Of a stretch of 64,000 bases of DNA, positions 60,350 to 64,000 are shown one piece after another. Both the position numbers and the translations under genes were made by a program. Each line of letters opens with the position of its first letter. Within the stretch, counting starts at the first letter, position 1. The stretch spans positions 79,264,144-79,328,143 of the forward strand of contig NC_077244.1 of assembly GCF_947179165.1 (NCBI RefSeq). The letters run 5' to 3'. The stretch comes from Solanum dulcamara (lineage: Eukaryota; Streptophyta; Magnoliopsida; Solanales; Solanaceae). Under the pieces are notes generated by a model. That model was given only the letters and a program-made list of their open reading frames with translations. It searched no databases and had not been told where the DNA came from.

Positions 60350-62230
60350 TCGTGACCTCCACTCTTTTCTATCTAAGATCATGTCCTCGGTGATATGGAG
60401 TAGCGCCATATCTTGTCTAAACACCTCTCTCCAATACTTTTTTAGTCTATCCCTACCCCTCTGCATAGCCTCCAAATCCAACCGCTCGCACCTCCTAACT
60501 GGGCATCGACACCACTCCTCCGCACATGCCCAAACTATCTCAGTCTCGCTTCTCTCATATTTTCGACCAAAGATGTCACTCCCACCTTCTCCTGAATAAC
60601 CTCATTCCTGATCTTATCACTCCTAATGTGTCCACATATCCATCTCAGCATCCTCATCTCCGCAACATGCATTTTCTGAACATGAGAGTTCTTTACTGGT
60701 CAGCACTCCACTTCATATAACTACGTTGGTCTAACTACCATTCTATAGAACTTACCTTTAAGTTTAGCTGGTACTTTCATATCACACAGGACTCCAGAGA
60801 TTAGCCTCTATTTCAACCATGCTGCCCCAATACGGTGCGTGATATCATTATCGATATCCCCACTACTTTGGATAATGGATCCAAGATATTTAAAGCTTTT
60901 TGTCTTGGGGATAGGTTGGGTGGCAAGCCTCACTTCCCTGCCCTCTTCATCCATCGCAACACTAAATTTGCACTCCATGTATTTTATTTTGGTCCTACTC
61001 AATCTAAACCCTTTGGACTCCAGTGTTTGTCTCTAAACCTCCAATCTATCATTAACTCCGTTCGAGTCTCATCGATCAAAACTATGTCGTCCGTAAATAG
61101 CATACACTATGGAATCTCCTCCTGAATAGACTGTGTCAGCTCATCCATCACTAAGGCAAAGAGAAAAGAGCTCAGCGCAGATCCCTGATGTAGTCTCACC
61201 TCAACAGGAAAATATTCTAAGTCACCTCCTCCCGTCCTAACTCCAGTCTTGGCTCCAGCATACATGTCCTTTATCGCCCTAATATACACCATCGAGACAC
61301 CAGACACCTCCAGAGAACATCCCTCAGAACTTTGTCATAAGCCTTTTCAAGGTCAATGAACACCATATGGAGATCCCCTTTTCTTTCTCTAAATTTCTCC
61401 ACCGGTCTCCGCATAAGATGGATTGCTTCAGTAGTCGACCGCCCTGGCATGAATCCGAACTGGTTCTCTGAGATTGACACTCCTCTCCTCACCTTCATCT
61501 CCACCACTCTCTCCCAAATCTTCATAGTGTGGCTTAGTAGTTTGATACCCCTGTAATTATTACAGTTTTGGATATCACCCTTGTTCTTGTACAATGGAAC
61601 CATAGTACTCCACCTCCATTCATCAGGCATCTTAGCAGTCTTTAAAATAATATTAAACAACTTAGTCAACCACTCCAAACTTGCTTTGTCAGTGCTCTTC
61701 CAAAAGTCCACCGGAATCTCATCGGGCCCGGTTGCTCTCCCCCTCCTCATCCTGCTAACAACACGTCTAACCTTCTCAACCTTAAAACACCTGCAGTACC
61801 CAAAATCTTGAAGACTATGGGAGTACGCCAAATCACCCAATACAATGTCTCTGTCTCCTTTTTCATTTAGAAGTCTATGGAAGTAAGCTTGCCACCTTTG
61901 CTTAATAGAGGTCTCATCCACTAACACTTCACCTTCCTCGTCCTTGATGCACTCTACTAGATCCAGATCGCTTGCTTTTCTCTCTCTCGCTTTGGCGAGC
62001 CAATACAATCTCTTATCCCCACCTTTTTCCCCTAACTCGACATACAGGCGTTCAAAAGCTGCCATCTTAGCACTGGTGACCGCCGACTTCGCTTCCTCTT
62101 TGCCTTCTTATAGATATCTTTAAGCTATTCTTCTCCTCCTCATCCACGCACTCCAACCACTCCGTATAGGCAACCTTCTTGGGTTTCACTTTGCCTTGTA
62201 CTTCTCCATTCCACCACCAATCTCCTTGAC
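60350..62230 (-). pseudogene. RTE-type LINE reverse transcriptase
   Basis: The longest open part, 62065-61271 on the minus strand, gives RRGRATGPDEIPVDFWK, DEWRWSTMVPLYKNKGD, NNYRGIKLLSHTMK, ENQFGFMPGRSTTEA and FIDLEKAYDKV. After a frameshift, 61307-61107 gives VYIRAIKDMYAGAKT and LHQGSALSSFLFALVMDEL. Next, FTDDIVLIDE (the catalytic Asp-Asp, Thr in place of Ala) follows a TAG codon near 61115. The C-terminal portion (about 60720-60400) reads out of frame but has MLRWMCGHT-like sequence. It is inactive. Confidence 0.9.
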
Positions 62231-62541
62231 GACCACCAAAGATTCCTTTTGATACCCCAAGAACCTCGATAGCTGTTTTTCTAATGCAATCAGCTGTTCA
62301 CATCCCTGCTACTACTCCAGGCCCCTAAACCATTCAACTTCTCCCCCATCTCCCAAGAAAAGGCAGGAGTTAGGCCTCCCCATCTAGATACATCTACAAG
62401 AAAATTCTAGTAAGCTTTATCTTCTAGCAATACTCTAGAATGTCTAGATATTTCTTCAAGATAATTATCTAAGTTTCTACACTAGGACAATCTAGAAAAA
62501 TCTATTACCTTCCAAAAAATCTACTTTAACTTTTTGTTACA

Positions 62542-63280
62542 CTCCCCCTTAAAGTAATCTTTTGGAAACTACCCCAAGCTTGTTGCGGAAGAACTCAATC
62601 AAAGCTTTTGAACGTTCCGTGGTGAAGATCTCACCAATTTTCTTCTAACTCCTCTTACTTCTTCAAATGAAGAAGTTTTTCCATAATCAATTGGTTCTGC
62701 AAAGAAACAAGAACACGGGTTGATAAAATTTTCATTTCTGTAGCGGACTGGCTTGGCAATAGCCCTCTTTGATCTTTGCAAACCACATGAGTCATTTTTG
62801 TGTTGAGTTCCATATTTTTGAGTTTTCAGGCTCCCCCTTAACTTCCCAACAATTGTATTATTTGGAGAACCACCTTTCTCGTCTAAGTTGATGACGATAT
62901 AACCATCAATTTTCTAAGAAGACTCAACACCAGTGTAGGGTCCATCACTAGATTTTCTTTCGAGCTCCTCAATAAATTGTTTATTTGCTTGAGAGCTTCC
63001 AAGGATCATGACGTTTATCTCTCCATCTGAAGTTAAGCCCTCAAGGTCAACTTCTTCAATTATTTGATCTTTTGCTTCTTCATCTGCTTCAGGTATTTGT
63101 TCTGCTCCAGTGATTGACCTTGATATGACATATAATTGCTCAAAGAATTTAGCTTCCAGTATATGTTCTTCAATTTGTTCCTCAATGCTTTCTTTGAAAT
63201 GCTCATTGTTGCCACATATAATTTCATACATTACTTGATCAAGATCTACTTCCTTGATTTCTTCAATAGCAGCTACCATA
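62542..63280 (-). pseudogene. Copia pol-linker and polyprotein end (deleted)
   Basis: On the minus strand, 63279-62914 encodes an acidic frame ending ELERKSSDGPYTGVESS. 62781-62599 gives QRSKRAIAKPVRYRNENFIN and SSFEEVRGVRR, the usual stretch just before reverse transcriptase. The next segment, FFRNKLGVVSKRLL then stop (about 62590-62550), resembles the RNase H C-terminus. The reverse transcriptase and RNase H cores are absent, so the deletion joins the linker to the tail. Confidence 0.65.
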
Positions 63281-63399
63281 TCACCATATCACCAGTATAA
63301 ACATCTTCAGAAGTTTCGTATTATATCGATGACATCAGTGTCTTGCTTCTCCACGTGATCGACTGCATTATATTCTGAATCCACAATTCAATCTCTTTC

Positions 63400-64000
63400 A
63401 AAATTAATGGAAGCCATGACATCTATTGCTCGAGTCTCATCTACTAAACACTTTCCCCCAGTCTTCTTTCTCAGTAGCTTTCTTAGTTTGAGCCATATTG
63501 CTCTCCTTTTCTTGGCAATATCTTGTTATGTGTCCTATATTACCGCATCGATAACATTTAAGGGGCTTCTTGTCATAATAGTTAGAAGGTTCTTCCTTCT
63601 TTCCAGGAGAGCTTGAACCACCTGAGGATCGAGAGTACGACATATATCTTGCTTTTCCTTTAAAGTTCCTCTTGTTGGCTACAAGAACATTTCCTTCCCC
63701 TTCTTTAGCAAAGACACTAGCCAATTATTTGGCTAGTAACTCTTGTGACGACAACTAATTCTCAAATTCTTCCAAGGATGGTTGTTGAGTCCCCATCCTT
63801 GAATTGACTTCACAAATGGAATATATTCGGGCTTTAAACCACGAATGACAATTCTTCTCATTCGTGCTTTGTCATTCGTGCTTCAGAGATAGCCTTCTCT
63901 GAATTCACTAAAGCTAACTCCGAACATAAGTTCTTAATCTTCAAAAAATATTCGGCTATTAGAGAGATTACGTTGAGTAGTGTTGGTCAATTCATTCTCC
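63400..64000 (-). pseudogene. Copia gag (zinc knuckle), partial
   Basis: The minus frame at 63724-63437 gives NVLVANKRNFKGKARY, KKPLKCYRCGNIGHITRYCQ and KEDWGKVFSR. The CCHC knuckle CYRCGNIGHITRYC is intact (C-x2-C-x4-H-x4-C). The N-terminal gag continues past the right edge, with stops near 63735 and upstream. Confidence 0.78.

Larger units (their letters stand above)
59982..62382 (-). mobile_element. RTE-type LINE, 5'-truncated, with (TTG)n tail, inserted into the Copia LTR
   Basis: An 8-bp target duplication TCTAGATA flanks it (59974-59981 and 62383-62390). On the minus strand it ends in (GTT)n at 59982, preceded by AGACCCCACTTGTGG and TCACTGGGTATG. Its reading frame (62065-60350) encodes an RTE-type reverse transcriptase. 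The first part, the endonuclease, is missing (5' truncation). Confidence 0.92.
59778..64000 (-). mobile_element. Copia element (deletion derivative), running past the window edge
   Basis: On the minus strand the 3' LTR runs from TGTAACAAAAAG (62541) to AACA at 59778, interrupted by a LINE at 59982-62382; the LTR alone is about 360 bp. The purine tract TTAAGGGGGAG precedes it. The internal part encodes a gag zinc knuckle and then pol-linker pieces but no reverse transcriptase core. The other LTR must lie to the right of 64000. The element sits in the last intron of the D27-like gene. Confidence 0.85.

Overview
This is a transposon-rich piece of a flowering-plant nuclear genome, most likely from the nightshade family (Solanaceae). 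The plant origin rests on plant-type spliced genes: RPL19, a vacuolar/wall-type pectinesterase with pro-region, a DWARF27-family gene, and a plant INSIG gene. The family assignment is an inference from SINE and LINE tails of the tobacco 'TS' type ending in (TTG)n, a second SINE sharing the tail motif common in nightshades, and long LTRs of nightshade type. I cannot tell the genus. Coordinates for spliced genes were derived by eye from GT/AG borders and reading-phase bookkeeping, without transcripts.

Seven genes are supported, all on the plus strand: (1) RPL19, 60S ribosomal protein L19, five exons, 9121-11185, with telo-box and site II promoter motifs; (2) a PLP aminotransferase of the kynurenine/glutamine transaminase type, eight exons, 12753-19507; (3) a small DUF952 protein, three exons, 21599-28935, with a 6.8-kb first intron full of LINE and DNA-transposon debris and a probable GC-AG second intron; (4) a PMEI-pectinesterase, two exons, 31435-33231; (5) a short unrecognised two-exon gene, 33677-34632; (6) an INSIG-domain membrane protein, five exons, 44171-45422; (7) the first six exons of a D27-family carotenoid isomerase, 58547-59635. 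The end of gene 7 must lie beyond the window because a Copia element interrupts its last intron.

The rest is mostly mobile DNA. 1.9-7.3 kb: a decayed full-length Copia element on the minus strand. 15.3-17.8 kb (inside the aminotransferase intron 4): a hAT transposase with preserved introns, invaded by a Copia LTR, with a 181-bp tandem duplication across the junction. 22.5-28.0 kb (inside DUF952 intron 1): three L1-type LINE fragments and a Harbinger-like remnant. 30.0-30.8 kb: a fold-back element with arms of about 225 bp. 35.67-42.98 kb: a solo LTR flanked by CAGAC repeats, itself split by a second solo-LTR-like element (37.75-42.48 kb, flanked by GGCGC repeats) that carries a TATA box and about 1.5 kb of TTA-triplet microsatellite. 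45.6-47.3 kb: a deleted Copia with a 49-50 bp tandem array in its leader. 48.0-50.9 kb: SINE, LINE and Copia 3' fragments. 51-53 kb: MULE and hAT remnants. 54.63-58.06 kb: a complete 3.4-kb solo LTR flanked by AAAAT repeats, whose promoter region carries four ACGTG motifs. 59.78-64.0 kb: a deletion-derivative Copia element with a 2.4-kb RTE LINE inside its LTR.

The genes do not form an operon or a pathway cluster. They read as unrelated housekeeping and metabolic genes spaced by nested insertions. I found no convincing tRNA, rRNA or CRISPR array. No wholly new system is evident; the strongest leads are the nested solo LTRs, the ACGTG-loaded LTR promoter, the D27-family gene split by a composite retroelement, the LINE that carries a SINE-type tail, and the possible GC-AG intron.
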